Shown piece after piece: positions 9,627 through 21,274 of a stretch of DNA of 64,000 nucleotides. The position numbers and the translations under genes were made by a program. The first letter of the stretch is position 1; each line of letters starts with the position of its first letter. This stretch comes from Cylindrotheca closterium. Lineage: Eukaryota; Bacillariophyta; Bacillariophyceae; Bacillariales; Bacillariaceae. Under the pieces are notes generated by a model. That model was not told the DNA's origin. It was given only the letters and a program-made list of their open reading frames with translations, and did not search any database. The DNA lies in the NCBI GenBank assembly GCA_933822405.4, contig CAKOGP040002269.1:1-64000 (forward strand), in the 5' to 3' direction.

Positions 9627-10484
9627 TCATGATGATTCATATTCATCCCTACGCCGCTTTTTTTGGGGAGCCTTGGTCTTTCGTACTTTTGGCTGTTTGC
9701 AAAAGGCATTCCATTTCGCAACCATCAAATCAAGGGGTTTCATCAGAGTAGCAAACAAGTCTTTGCTGTTGTTGGGTCCTCCGAGTTCTGAAGCCGCCCA
9801 AGCAATGCACTCCACTGTGGACATGAAACCTAATGTAGATTCCCCCTTCTTGGGCGTGGTTCGTATGTTGAACCTGCCACTGACCCAATCCTTTGGAAAA
9901 TCGCTGGGCTGCAACGATACTCGTATTAGATTTGACGGATAGAGGTTCTCTTGCAAGTTGGCCCTATGCATTTCTTTTGCGTATTTCCATGTTGCATCGA
10001 GCGCAACAATAATTACTTTTCCTCCTTCTGGAAGCTTATCATTAATAATTTTCTTTGCTTCTATCAAACTGATAACATCTTTCTCATCATTGTCTGGCGG
10101 AAAGAACAGAACTGGAAGATGATCCGGAGCTTCAAGAATCTCAATTATCTTTGGGTCGATGAGTTCCTTATCGAATCTTCTACCCACACAAAGACCAAGT
10201 GATGAATCATCCAAGCATAACTCCAAAATAGGGATTGATCGATTCTTAATCTTCAATTCGTGGGGGTGCTGAAGGACCACAATGCCAGTTCGATCCAGCT
10301 TGATTGGAACCTCTGGAAGAGCTTCGCAAATGCAGGCAGCAGGGAGGGGACGATTGCATCTATGGCATATTTGACGACGAGCTTTGGTGTTAGACTTTAG
10401 GCCCTCACCCTTTTGTTCCTTGGGTTTCCCCTCGGCTTGTGTTGGGTCGTTCTTGGCGGTGCTTCGGTTGTTGTCGTCGTCCAT
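9627..10484 (-). CDS. DTW-domain tRNA-uridine aminocarboxypropyltransferase
   Basis: A 285-residue DTW-domain (TapT/DTWD) protein. It has an N-terminal zinc-like cluster (CHRCNRPLPAACIC, about residues 40-53), the QHPHE motif (about 81-85), the name-giving motif as LDATW (about 166-170) and the downstream STVE (about 222-225). This family transfers the 3-amino-3-carboxypropyl group of SAM to uridine in tRNA, forming acp3U. The N-terminal 35 residues and C-terminal 25 are charged, and the tail is basic (KKRRRDE), suggesting RNA binding or nuclear localisation. No signal peptide is visible. It is a single exon. Confidence 0.88.
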   Translation of the reverse strand: MDDDNNRSTAKNDPTQAEGKPKEQKGEGLKSNTKARRQICHRCNRPLPAACICEALPEVPIKLDRTGIVVLQHPHELKIKNRSIPILELCLDDSSLGLCVGRRFDKELIDPKIIEILEAPDHLPVLFFPPDNDEKDVISLIEAKKIINDKLPEGGKVIIVALDATWKYAKEMHRANLQENLYPSNLIRVSLQPSDFPKDWVSGRFNIRTTPKKGESTLGFMSTVECIAWAASELGGPNNSKDLFATLMKPLDLMVAKWNAFCKQPKVRKTKAPQKKRRRDEYESS

Positions 10485-10660
10485 TCAATTTTTTGGTTTG
10501 AAATATTTTTTGAAGATGAATGAGTGGACTAAACTAGTCCCAAGCAACGCTATCGTCCAAGATAAAAGCTGTAAGGGATGAAAAAAATGCCATACTATGA
10601 CAAAAGATTTAAATACAAAAATTGTGCTATACAGTTTATACAAGTAGAGATTCATTCAGT

Positions 10661-13310
10661 CTAGCTGAAAGGCATGTTGTTACCCCCGTTCATTTGGTTC
10701 ATTCCCCCTCCGTTCATTTGGTTCATCATCATTCCTCCATTGTTGTTCATTTGTTGAGGCATGTTCTGTTGCGGCATATTATTATTACTATTCGCAGACT
10801 TTTTGGGAACGACTTCTTCGGGCATTTGGGACGAGTGATGGTGAGAAATCTTCCATTCACCTCCCTCCTTGACGTAGACAAAGGAGTATCGAGCCTTGAC
10901 TGAGTCACCGGTAGCCCCCATGTAGAATTCGTAAATACCATTGTCCATGCACCAGTCAGGTCCAGTCTGGACGTAGGATTCCAAGATTTGTCCCTGAGGT
11001 TGCTTCTCCAAAAAGTGGACGAAATAATCTCTAATGGATGGATAATCGCATCGGGGAACGTCACTGACGGTTGGAAGCAGACATGGGTTCTTGGAGTATC
11101 TTGACGCGACGGCATCTGGATCCAATGTCGCCAAGGCATCGTTCCATAGATAAAATAGGCTTCGAACTTGGTCTTCTTCGAGCACAGTTCCTTTTCCTTC
11201 TTCTGGCATCATGGAAGAGTGATGGTGGGCAATCTTCCATTCGCCACCCTCAAAGGTGTAAACAAAGGAATATCGTGCCTTGACTCGGTCACCGGTGGTT
11301 CCCATGGTGAACTCATAGATTCCTGTATCTTGACACCAGTTGTCCCCAATTCGAACAAAGGATTCCAAAATGACACCCTGTGGGCGCTTTTCCAAAAAGT
11401 GATTGAAATAATCGACAATGCCGTCACGGGTAGTGCGTGGAATGTCGCTGACGGTCGGAAGCAGGACGGCTTGACGAGCATATCGATTGGCCACCGCTTG
11501 CGAATCCAAGGTGGCCAGAGCATCATTCCAGAGGTAGAACAAGCGACGGACTTCTCCTTCGGAAATGTTGGGACTGTAAATTCCTTGCGACGAGACCATG
11601 GCTGCGGCATAATTTTGATTGCCAGATGTCGAGCTGGGAAAGAATGCGAGACTGTTTTGGGGAGATCCACTAAAGGCCGTGGCCCAGCCAGACGATTCTG
11701 GAATTTTGGTGGATTGAGGATTCCAGGAAACGGGAGTCGTCTGAAGCCGTCTCTTGTTGTTGCTGACGGCCATGTTGTTTCTTGGTGGTCCCATGCTGCT
11801 TGCCGTGAGTGACTGAGGAGACGACGAAGACATCATTTGAGAATTTCCAATGACTTCCACATTGCTGTTAAAGGGACTGGAGAGGACTGGTTCCACCCAT
11901 GCGTAAATTGGATATTCCATACTGGCCGAGTTCATAATGCGCAATGTCTTGCCGTCACCTGGCGTCTCGAGAACGAAACTTGCGGGGTAGGTCATTCCAT
12001 CTTGGGAGTAGATATCAATCACTTGCTTGTTATTGTTGGGTCCTTGGGAGAGTTCCAACCTGGCGCAGAGTGGCAACCCCATGGTTTGGAGGACAATCTG
12101 GACGCTGACGGTTTCGTCGCCAAACTTAAAAGTGTCAATGGCACCTCCTTGAATGTTCACCATTTCACCTCCATAATCCCACAATCGCTGCGCCGAAACT
12201 GGATTGGAGAAATCCGACGAGCCAAGCTTGTCACCATCGGCCACTCGAGCCGAAAGTGGAAATTCGAAATTGGGACCGGTATTTTTGACGGCCAAGGTAT
12301 TTTGCTTGGACGGCAGTTCAATGAGGGCTCGAAGAGGGTATGCGGCACCATCTTCTGACCATGCTCTGATTTTCTGTGGCTTGTTATCAGGACCTTCCCA
12401 GAGTTCGATCTTTGCTTCAAGTGGACGACCGGTCGTCGTCATTTCCAACAAAACACGGTCCATTTGATTTTTCGACGAAAACCCCCAGGTCTTGATGGAA
12501 GATCCTTGTACAATGTCACCAAACTTTTCCTGCATGACATACATTTGCTTTTGAATCTGTTTGGAACATAAAGAAGAGGTGGAGGTTAGCAACAATGTCG
12601 TCGTCCAATTGAAAATTTGAGAATAATCGTGGTCGACGAAACAGATGACTTACGGCCGAACCGGTTGCTTGGGGAAATTGAGACCTTCCAAAGGAGGAGG
12701 GCACTTGCTTCATGGGAGCGCGACTTCCTTGACCTCCCTGAGGCCGACTGGCAGAGGCAGCATTCATATTTGGCCTTCCTTGCTGTCCAACGGACGGTCC
12801 ATTCATGTTTGGCGATGGGGCCTGAGCTAATTGACCACCCATGGATTGCTGCTGTGGAAAAGAGCCCTGTTGTTGCTGTTGTTGGCCAAACGATCCTCCT
12901 CCTTGATTGAAACCAGGTCCATTCATATTGTTTGGTCCATTTTGCTGTCCAACGGACGGTCCATTGCCGAATGCTGGATTTGGACCGCCGCCGTTATTAT
13001 TATTCTGTTGTTGTTGTTGTGCTCCAGGAAAGGATCCTCCTCCTCCTCCTCCTGGACCATTGAAAGAGCCCCCCATGCCCCCATTGTTGTTGTTATTGCC
13101 ACCAAACCCACCACCAAATCCGCCTTGTTGCGTTCCACCGCCAAAACCTGGTCGTGCCATGGTGTCGGCAAACAGAACAGTGTCATAAGTTCTGTCACGA
13201 CTCTGCATTGTTCGACCACCAACATGCGTCGTCTGGAAGGAGTTGAATCCTTGGGCAGCACCATAAGTTGCCGCCAAGGCTAGGATGCCTTTTGCTGTGC
13301 TTCGTCTCAT
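10661..13310 (-). CDS. Secreted protein with two CaMKII-association/SnoaL-like domains
   Basis: Two exons: 13310-12654 and 12556-10661, with a 97-nt phase-0 intron (GTAAGT...CAG); 850 residues. The N-terminus has a signal peptide ending near GAAQG with a following Phe, like a diatom plastid-import motif, then about 170 residues of Gly/Asn/Gln-rich low complexity. Two related beta-rich segments follow (ELWEGPDNK and ELSQGPNNNK mark them; plus-strand 12250-12500 and 11890-12165). The C-terminus holds two tandem copies of a cone-fold domain resembling the CaMKII association domain/SnoaL family, each with LFYLWNDALATLD and LLPTVSD (11200-11565 and 10820-11180), and ends in a Met/Asn/Gly tail. No kinase domain is present. 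Function is unknown. Plastid location is an inference. Confidence 0.78.
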
Positions 13311-13965
13311 GTTCTGATTGATTTATTGATTGATCGATCGATTGCTATAGGTTTCCTTCCTTCTACTATTGGAACTGTTGGAAGGCAAAACAAGTGCGTT
13401 GGGAAACAAGAAGGAACGGAGTGAAAATCTCACACCACATCGATCAACACACCACGTAATTGCAATCGCCTTTGTTCAAGCTTTGGATTTTTTTGCCCAA
13501 TAAAAATGACGCGTATGTACACTTTCTACTCACGCAGCTGACGTCGACGGTACACTTAGAATTCGAAACGAGAAGTTTCAGAACGTTTTTCCCTCCAACG
13601 GACGTCATCCGCCCTATGTATTCTTCTGCCGGTTATCATTTTTCTGACGATGTTTTGGTGGTACTTTCGTCATCGCCTTCCTGCCAATGAGAACTCGTCA
13701 AAAGATTCCAAGAACAGACGCCTTGGTCTTGGATACCCAACTTCTAGAACCTTGACCAGAACAAAAACAAATCGAACAACATGCATCATCTGCCGGGAGT
13801 TGACGACGAGCAGAAGCAAAAGCATCAGTCATCGAGACGTTTGGACTATTGGGGTGTCATCTAGTCAAACCGTAGGAATTGAAATGGGTCTATATCATAT
13901 AAATATTTTTACAAAGCAAGAGGCGAAACTATCCTAATGAGAGGAAACTGGACAATCCAACCAAT
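13311..13965. other. Intergenic, nothing recognised
   Basis: Upstream region of the preceding gene, with TTGATTGA/GATCGATC simple sequence at about 13316-13345. No gene seen. Confidence 0.5.
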
Positions 13966-16605
13966 TCATGTCGTTGTCGTCGTCGAAATTTGACCATGAC
14001 CCAATAAGAAATCGACGACATTGGGCACCACAAAGGATACCCCACATTTCGCGCGACAACTCTCTCGATCCATTGGTGGCAACTGTTTCGAATCATCATT
14101 TGTGCCCATGGTGGACGCCAATAATCCCATTTTCCACAACCAGAGTTCCAGCACGGAAATTGCTTCGACCCGTTCATGCCCTTCCATGACGACAAACAAA
14201 TCTTGTAACAAGCGGTCTCTGCGTTCCATATCATTTTCGGTTTCAATGAGATTCATTTGACTTGACATTTGCACCATGGCAGATTCTCGATTCCAACTCG
14301 CAAGTCGATCCATGGTCCACTTTTGGAGAGCGCACTGGATCAACGATTTGGACGAGGTTGCCCCCCAATTGCCAATCAAATAATCCAACGCGCGATTGCC
14401 AAGCTTGTCCTTCCACCCAAGGGCATATCCAGGATATTCCTCGCATAGCACAGACAACAAATCGCGATTGGGACCCACCGATGACAACAATACATGAAAT
14501 GGCGTCATGCCAAACAAGTCACAAAGTTGCTTTCGGCTGCTACCATCCCATTTTCGACTGGATGCCGCAATCGCTTGACGCAAATCATCGGCAGTAGTAA
14601 CAGAACAATGGTAGCATTTCCTATGGACTGGATATCCATCAAACCGACCAGACACTTGGTGTACTGGGTTGGGACCGTATTCGGCCTCCAACATGTCACA
14701 ACCTTGCAAGCAGTCGTCTTTGATTTTTCCATTCATGGAAGGTGGGAACTCAATATTGACGAGGCATGGAGCCTTTTGAAAGGCGCCATGGCCAATCTTG
14801 GCCACTGATTCGTTTGGTCTCGTCACAGATACCAACTCATTGTCCAAGGCAAACGCAAACTCGACAGTATCGTTTGGTATCACAAAGGATACCAACGCTT
14901 TGCACTGCAAGAAGGCAAACTTTTTAATTGACGTCACAGTGGACGGTATCTCAATCCGCACCAAAGAAGAACAGCGAGAAAAGGCGCTGGCTTCAATTCT
15001 CTTCAATCCACGACACAGATCCACTTGTACCAACGAAGAACATCTGGAAAAGGTAGCTGATCGAATGGTCTCGACGCTGGGAGGAATCTTGACTCGGAGT
15101 AAAGCCTGACACTGTGAAAAGGCTTTGGTATCAATAATGGTGATTCCGTTGGGCAAAGCAACATGTCGTAAGCTCTTGCAATTCATAAAGGCGCAGGCCC
15201 CAATGGTCTCTACGGTTGTAGGTAGTTCCATTTCCTGTAGCAAAGTGCATTGAAAGAAACAGTAGCTTGCAATTTCCTTCAGACCTTCTGGTAAAGTAGC
15301 TTCTACCAATTGCTTGCAAGATCCAAAAGTGTATTTTTCAATCACTTGGACGAGATCCGAGGACGCCATTTGAATCCGTTGCAATGCATGGCAGTTTTTG
15401 AAAACTTCTGGTCCAATCTCTTGCAATCTCTCCAAGGGATTGACTTCCCTCAACGAGGTACACTCGAAGAATGCCTTTTGTTCCACCTCTGTGACGGTCT
15501 TGGGAATGTGGATTCTCTCCAAGGAACGGCAGTAGGCAAAGGCATTCTCCCCAATGGTAGTCAGACCGTCTGGTAGATTCACCTCCTCCAACGAATCGCA
15601 GCAATCAAAGGTGGATGGACCAATGACCACTACCGAAGAAGGGATATCAATTCTGGACAAGGCTCGACACTCGAGAAAGGTGCCCTCACGAATCTCTTTG
15701 AGGCCTTTGGACAGCTGAACTTCAGTTAATGCTAGACACCTTGCAAATACAAAGCGTCCCATGGTCACAACGGTATCAGGAATCTTGATTCGTTGTAGAG
15801 AAGAGCAGCCATAGAAAGTATGGATGCCAAGCAAGCGTAATCCAACTGGTAGATCCACTTCCAAGAGTCCAGAGCACTCCTGGAATGCCCGGTCTCCAAT
15901 GGTTCCAACCGAATGGGGGATCTGAATTTTTCTCAGGGCCACGCAGGAAACAAAGAGCTGGCGTGAAATCTTCTGCAAGGCGGACGACTCTGGTATCAGA
16001 GAACATTCGGCCAAGGAATAACATCCTGAGAATGCCGATTCGTCAATAAACTCGACAGTAGACGGAATATTGATCGTCTGCAAGGTTTGACAAGTTTCAA
16101 AGGCAGATTTTTCAATCCGGAGCAAGCCCTCTTTCAGGACTACCGTTGTCAGTGATGCGCACTCGGTAAAAGCAAGCTCTCCAATCGAATTGACTGTAGA
16201 GGGTATAGTGATTGATTTAAGGCCGGAGCAGGAAAATGCACCCTTTCCTATGGTGAGCAATCCCTCGGATAATACCACCTCCGTCAAGCGATTCGCGTAG
16301 GTAAAGACACTTTCTTCGATGACTTTTACCGATGGCGGTATCGCCATTTCTCGGAGGACATAGCATCCTACAAATGATTCAGCTCCAATTGTAGTCAATT
16401 TCGAGTCTGCACTGAAGATGACTTGCTGCAACCGGTAACGTTGAAAGCAGAGTCGAGAGGGAAGACTGTTCACGGACGCATCAATCACAAGTTGTTCAAT
16501 GTCTTCCGGAATCGTTGTACCGTTGTTGTCTTCACCACCACCACCACCACCACCACCAGAATCGGACAATGATTCCTCCGTTCCATCATAGGTGAAGGAA
16601 GTCAT
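13966..16605 (-). CDS. BspA-type leucine-rich-repeat protein
   Basis: An 879-residue single-exon protein. From about residue 50 to 640 it is made of some 24-25 LRR_5/BspA repeats of about 23 residues (pattern I.IPSSV..IG..AF..C.SL..V.LP.GL), which form a solenoid used for protein binding. The C-terminal 230 residues include FGMTPFHVLLSS and a following LGNRALDYLIGNWG, an ankyrin-like module often seen at the end of such proteins in diatoms. An acidic, Gly-rich N-terminus precedes the repeats. There is no signal peptide or membrane segment, so it is probably intracellular. A broken paralogue lies at 19555-21274. The partner is unknown. Confidence 0.85.
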   Translation of the reverse strand: MTSFTYDGTEESLSDSGGGGGGGGEDNNGTTIPEDIEQLVIDASVNSLPSRLCFQRYRLQQVIFSADSKLTTIGAESFVGCYVLREMAIPPSVKVIEESVFTYANRLTEVVLSEGLLTIGKGAFSCSGLKSITIPSTVNSIGELAFTECASLTTVVLKEGLLRIEKSAFETCQTLQTINIPSTVEFIDESAFSGCYSLAECSLIPESSALQKISRQLFVSCVALRKIQIPHSVGTIGDRAFQECSGLLEVDLPVGLRLLGIHTFYGCSSLQRIKIPDTVVTMGRFVFARCLALTEVQLSKGLKEIREGTFLECRALSRIDIPSSVVVIGPSTFDCCDSLEEVNLPDGLTTIGENAFAYCRSLERIHIPKTVTEVEQKAFFECTSLREVNPLERLQEIGPEVFKNCHALQRIQMASSDLVQVIEKYTFGSCKQLVEATLPEGLKEIASYCFFQCTLLQEMELPTTVETIGACAFMNCKSLRHVALPNGITIIDTKAFSQCQALLRVKIPPSVETIRSATFSRCSSLVQVDLCRGLKRIEASAFSRCSSLVRIEIPSTVTSIKKFAFLQCKALVSFVIPNDTVEFAFALDNELVSVTRPNESVAKIGHGAFQKAPCLVNIEFPPSMNGKIKDDCLQGCDMLEAEYGPNPVHQVSGRFDGYPVHRKCYHCSVTTADDLRQAIAASSRKWDGSSRKQLCDLFGMTPFHVLLSSVGPNRDLLSVLCEEYPGYALGWKDKLGNRALDYLIGNWGATSSKSLIQCALQKWTMDRLASWNRESAMVQMSSQMNLIETENDMERRDRLLQDLFVVMEGHERVEAISVLELWLWKMGLLASTMGTNDDSKQLPPMDRESCRAKCGVSFVVPNVVDFLLGHGQISTTTTT

Positions 16606-16949
16606 TTTATGAACGATGCTTCCTGCAATGATTTATTGGTACGGGTTACAAGTGCCGAGCAAGTATGTACGAGATTTTCGCCGTATGATATCCACCGACG
16701 CACGCAGCGCGAGAAGGATGAGAATTCTTGAAATCTTTCTTTGTTGGTCTGGCATGCAGTCAGTCAGCAAGTCATTCACAACCAAAAACCAAGGTACGTC
16801 GTTAGGCCTTATTATGGATCTTACTTGTCCTTCATTTTAAAGATCGCGCACAGTTCGTTGAATCAATCTATATTCGTATTATACATACGGTAGATCAAGA
16901 AGAAGGGAAACTGAAGTCAGGATGGATGTTCTTACGGATGTTCTTACCG
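16606..16949. other. Intergenic between LRR gene and P450 relic
   Basis: Presumed promoter of the LRR gene on its left. No gene seen. Confidence 0.4.
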
Positions 16950-18349
16950 ATCCAAAACAATGTTCTTGTTTAACATTCGATATCAATGGACGAAACCACG
17001 TCTTTTTCCGTCTCCGTTTCCATTTCCATTCAACCAAACAATATTTTGTCAGATCTTCTTCTTGTCTACCAGTACACTCACTGCCTTTGTGATGGTCGTA
17101 TTTTATGGTGGCGATGCTCAAAGGTTCTTTCGATCTCTTGGCAAGCGCTACCATGGCTTAGCCTTTGAATTGGGAGCCATGTGGTCGTCCATCCAAGCAA
17201 AACACCAGCCAGGTGCCGATCCATGATGATCATGGTCACCAGCGAAGCAATCCAGAAGATCAATTGGCCATAATGTCGTCAATATGCCTGACAATATTCA
17301 ACCAATTCTTGGCGAACAAAACTTTCAAACTCTACCCACGGATACGAAAGATTTTCTCGTCTCTATTGTCACCAAAAGCTTTTGGAGACATTTGCCAAGA
17401 AGTTCATACTGGAAGACTTTACGACCACCATGTGGAACAACTTGTTGGAAGCAGTAGGAAGAAGTCCAGATTCAAGAGGTCATCCGTGAAACGCAGCTAT
17501 AACTAACTCTGATGAGCAACCTACTTTATATATGGACTCCATCGATCGCGAGAGCGAGACATCCAACGAAGACGAAGAAGAAAGCGCCATCTTGGACCAG
17601 TTCACCGACCGATTTTTTTGCGCTCACGGAAAAGGCCCTAATAACTGCTTTTCACATGAAATGGTGCCACCTTTCAAGCGGGATTGGTGGAGGCAAAGAA
17701 ACGGATATCCGCAAGGTTCTCCTGCCAACGATTTGACGAGATTTTCCAACGGCGACTCAAGGAGCGAAAGAACAGCCAGCAGCAGAATGGTGGTGGTGGT
17801 GGTAACAACGATGACTATCGAGAAGGCAGTGCTATGGAACAGATTGTGGATGCCCTCATTGAAATGGGATGCACTGGTGAAGAAAAAGATGACGATGATG
17901 GTGTTCCCCCATAGAAGGACGCTCGGGAGAACCTGCATCTTCTTTTGGAGGCCAGTCATGGAACCAGCATGAATATCACTTCCGCCATGGTGCTTTTACT
18001 GAACAAGAAGGAGAATCGGCATTGCCTTGAACGGTTCAGGGAGGACGTAAAGAAGATGGAGCCGACCTTTGAAAACCACGTCTTCCTGCCGGAACGTTGG
18101 GTCGCAGGCGATCCATTGGCGGCCTCCAAGTTTGCAAAGTCTACATTCCATCCATTTGGGCTCGGAAGACATATTTGTTTGGGATATTCTTTGGCAAAAG
18201 TAGCAATGGCAGCGAATTTCTACTGCTTTGCTAGAAAGGAAAATCGAATCATTTCATTTGATGAAGACAAGGTGATATTTGAAAATAAACTCATTCCAGA
18301 GAAGGGGATCAAGGATCATTTTCCTGGGACAGTTGTACTCGAAGACTAG
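16950..18349 (+). pseudogene. Cytochrome P450 relic
   Basis: The last segment (17945-18349) is unmistakable P450. An I-helix-like ASHGTS is followed by a PERW motif (FLPERWVAGDP) and the haem-binding FGLGRHICLG with its Cys ligand and SLAKVAMA. Earlier pieces in other frames also fit a P450: NIQPILGEQNFQTLP at about 17290, KKFILEDF at about 17398, ALTEKALITAF at about 17620 and AKKRISARF at about 17687. The frames change at least four times. The K-helix ExxR region expected between the I-helix and the PERW motif is missing. It is therefore a non-functional gene. The left limit is uncertain, since homology before 17270 is weak. Confidence 0.75.
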
Positions 18350-18515
18350 GAACGCTTTGTTCGACTGTACAGTAGAAGGACACTTTCGTTCGTTCGTTCA
18401 AAACTAAATATGTATATTCTAAATACTTTCATCTATACTGTACTACCGATTCGAGCAGGCACAGTTTTGTCATCATGTGGTGTGGAGGAGTGCGGAGAAG
18501 AAGGAAAAAATGTCA

Positions 18516-19151
18516 CTAACCACAAGTTTTCCAATCGTCCCAATCATCCCATTCGTTATTGGTATCATCCCATGTGTATGTTGTATGTTTGGCCTTTTCC
18601 TTTCTCTTTTTCTCTCGTTCTAATTCTTTGGCCATTTCTTCTGCCACCCAGGCCATGTGGTGGGTTCTTTCGCGAGATTCCGATGTCTCACTGAGGAACT
18701 TGCCAACCATGGTGTCGAGCTTCACGTTTAGTTTTTCAGTTTCTCGAACTCCATTCATGTTCATGACTTGTTCCAAAGAATCATTTCGTTCTTGATTGTT
18801 TCGTATCCATCTTTCTCGGAGTTTTCCCAAATCTGCCAAGCCTTTGGTGACTTGTTCGTCAATGATATGTCTGACATCTTCTCGCAGTTCAAGTCGTTCT
18901 TGTTCGCTCATTGGAATCAGCTGAGAACCAAAGTTGATTCCTAGCTTCTTGTTACTGCCTCCCATATCCATTTCATCGTCCAACAACTTGAACATTTCGT
19001 CGTCATAATTTGCAACAACCTTTTGCCATAATGTGGTGACGGGAGATTGTGCAGAACGTAGACTTGTTTGAAGCTGCCGCTTTGGAGAAACGCTAAAACC
19101 GGTAGTGGCTAATACCAGCATATGTGATAGAAGGAGGAGGATTGTTTTCAT
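18516..19151 (-). CDS. Secreted or plastid-targeted helical protein, function unknown
   Basis: A 211-residue single-exon protein. The first 20 residues (MKTILLLLSHMLVLATTGF) form a clear signal peptide, and a Phe sits at the likely cleavage point, compatible with diatom plastid import but not proof of it. The rest is hydrophilic and mostly helical, with many Glu/Lys and Arg (for example EEMAKELEREKKRKEKAK near residue 175), and it ends with Trp/Asp repeats (WDDWDDW). No family was recognised. The gene is convergent with the P450 relic. Confidence 0.7.
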   Translation of the reverse strand: MKTILLLLSHMLVLATTGFSVSPKRQLQTSLRSAQSPVTTLWQKVVANYDDEMFKLLDDEMDMGGSNKKLGINFGSQLIPMSEQERLELREDVRHIIDEQVTKGLADLGKLRERWIRNNQERNDSLEQVMNMNGVRETEKLNVKLDTMVGKFLSETSESRERTHHMAWVAEEMAKELEREKKRKEKAKHTTYTWDDTNNEWDDWDDWKTCG

Positions 19152-19554
19152 TCTACTTGATGTTTTTGCTTAAAATTGTGACGAAGGAGTATTGCCTTTG
19201 GACTGGGTGATTATCGGATCAAGAACAAAGGGATGAAGAACATGAAGAATGTGAGGAATGTTCAATGTTCCACAATAGTAATGACCGCCCGTCAACAGAC
19301 TAACATCTATCCTAGTACCCACAAGTTGGATCCGGTTTGAATATACGTACCAAGTACGTACAGTACAAGTATAATGTTTCGTGAAAAACAGTGGAACATG
19401 TTTTGTTGCCGGAATGGATGGCGGCTTCGCTCTACTGATTGAACTGAAGGTTTTGTTTCGATACTACCGATTCTAACTACCAGGAACACGAATACTTTAG
19501 TTACTCTCTATTATTAGTTTGCTGTGCTCTCAGCAGATCCAAGGAACTCAAAGA
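19152..19554. other. Intergenic, nothing recognised
   Basis: Upstream of the small secreted protein. It contains a GTACG-rich patch at 19344-19370. No gene seen. Confidence 0.4.
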
Positions 19555-21274
19555 CTATTGGCCGAATGAAGGAAAACCCACACGCTTGCCACGACAGCCT
19601 GCCCTGTCTATTGATATCATTGGTTCTAAAAGCCCACCATCTGCTGTGCGCATTCTTTGCTTCCAAAGCCATAGTTCTAGTAGGGTCACCAATTCGATTT
19701 GCTGGTATCGTTTCATCAATACGTTGACACTTCTGAGGTGCTTCTTTCGGCTGTCTTTGTCATCAGCCCCCAGCAGGCGACGAATCTTTCGTTCCAGTTG
19801 TAGCCTAAAGGCATGCGAGCCCCAATGAGATAAACGATCCAATAGTCTCTTTTCTAACACTAGCTTCATCATTGGTCGTGATCCATCCATCCACACACTA
19901 CTCAAATACTCGTCGGCCCGTTTGCCAAGGTTATCCTTCCAATCCAGTAACTTTGGTGAAAGTTTTTAGAGCAAAACGAGTAACAAATCCATCCGAGCTT
20001 TGGCTGACGCCAATAATACATGAAATGGCGTCATTCCAAACGAATCCATTAGTAGCAGATCGCTCTCATCTTCATCTTTCCTCGTTCCGAATGATGACTG
20101 GATGGCAAGCCGCAGTTCCTCCGCGGTAGTCTCGGAAGCATGGTAGCATTTAAAGTGAATTGGATGTACGTTGAATCGAGCCTTTACCATTCGGCCCAAC
20201 AACCAGCAATCGTACTGCTGCTGAAGTAAGGGGCAACCGTGAAATCTCCACGATTCTAGATAGGAGTATTTCTCGTCCTTGTTAGTTTTGGGAAGGCAGA
20301 TATTGACTAAGGATTGACATCCAACCAAGGCACCATCACAAAGTTCGACCGAGCTGGAAGAAGAAATCTCGATGCAAATCAATGATTGACAATTTGAAAA
20401 GGCTTCATAGGCGACGCTTTCGACTGTCGATGGGATTTGGATGGCCGCCAAGGAGACACAGTCCGCAAAGGCACCCTCTTCAATGACTTGTAATCCTTCC
20501 ACTAAATGGACATCTGACAAGCTTGCACATCCCATAAAGGCGCGCTCCATGATATACGTCACGGACGCGGGGAAATAGACCTTTTTCCAAGAGTGCACAT
20601 TCTCTAAAACATTCCACATTGACGAATTTCAATCCTTGTGGCAATGAGACTTCTGTCAACCGGTGACACTCGGAAAATGCCAGATATTCAATAGTCTCGA
20701 CAGTGGGCGGTAGAGGAGTACCGAGATCTTTGATCGAGTGACACTTCCAAAAGGCCAATGCTTCAATCGTTCGAAGGACATTTGGAAAACCCACCTGGAC
20801 CAAAGAGGTGCATCCGACAAGAGCTTCTCGTCTGATGACTTGTACACTGGATGGGATTTGGATGCGTTCTAAGCAACAGTATGACGCAAAGAGACCTTCA
20901 TCCAGTTTGGTGAGGCTACCTTCATTTGCAAGGAGGTGCAATGGGCAAAGGATTGAATTTCAATAGTCGTCAATAGTCCTTGTTCGTCTAGATACCACCA
21001 CCAGTGCTTGACAAGATTCAAAGGCGCTGAATCGAATCCGTTCCACAGAAGGCGGAATATTTCTTCGTTGTAAGGTCGGGCTATGAAAGAAAAGCTTGGC
21101 ATGGACGACTGGCAACCCTTCTGGCAAAACAACAACTACAGGAGTGTTCTTGTTGTTCTTCGAAGAAGACGACGAAGTGCCAAAAATCTTTAGAGCCGAA
21201 GAAGAACCTTTTGCCTTATAAAGAGCATCTCGTTTTGATCCTTTGGCTTTGGGATAGGGCGATGAGTTGCCCAT
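19555..21274 (-). pseudogene. Broken BspA-type leucine-rich-repeat gene
   Basis: Begins at an ATG at 21274 with a Ser/Lys-rich N-terminus, then about 11 BspA-type repeats spread over changing frames, with shifts near 21000, 20935 and 20600. It then meets an in-frame TAA at 19966 inside the C-terminal module; beyond that stop the same frame continues to 19555 with clear homology (LDWKDNLGKRADEYL against LGWKDKLGNRALDYL in the intact gene at 13966-16605). The shared C-terminal FGMTPFHVLL confirms common origin. Four lesions make this a pseudogene unless the assembly is poor here. Confidence 0.8.

Noticed and set aside
11209..11670. Alternative minus-strand frame inside the CaMKII-association-like gene
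   Set aside because: Shadow of the repeated domain-coding DNA in a second frame; no start context or homology.
12617..13283. Plus-strand frames opposite the Gly/Asn-rich exon
   Set aside because: Low-complexity antisense of GGN/AAC/CAA codons. The minus strand has a signal peptide, splice sites and domain homology.
17078..17263. Start of the P450 relic upstream of 17270
   Set aside because: Fragments such as MVTSEAIQKINWP could belong to a P450 N-terminal half, but they are too short and frameshifted to be certain; included only as an uncertain left limit.
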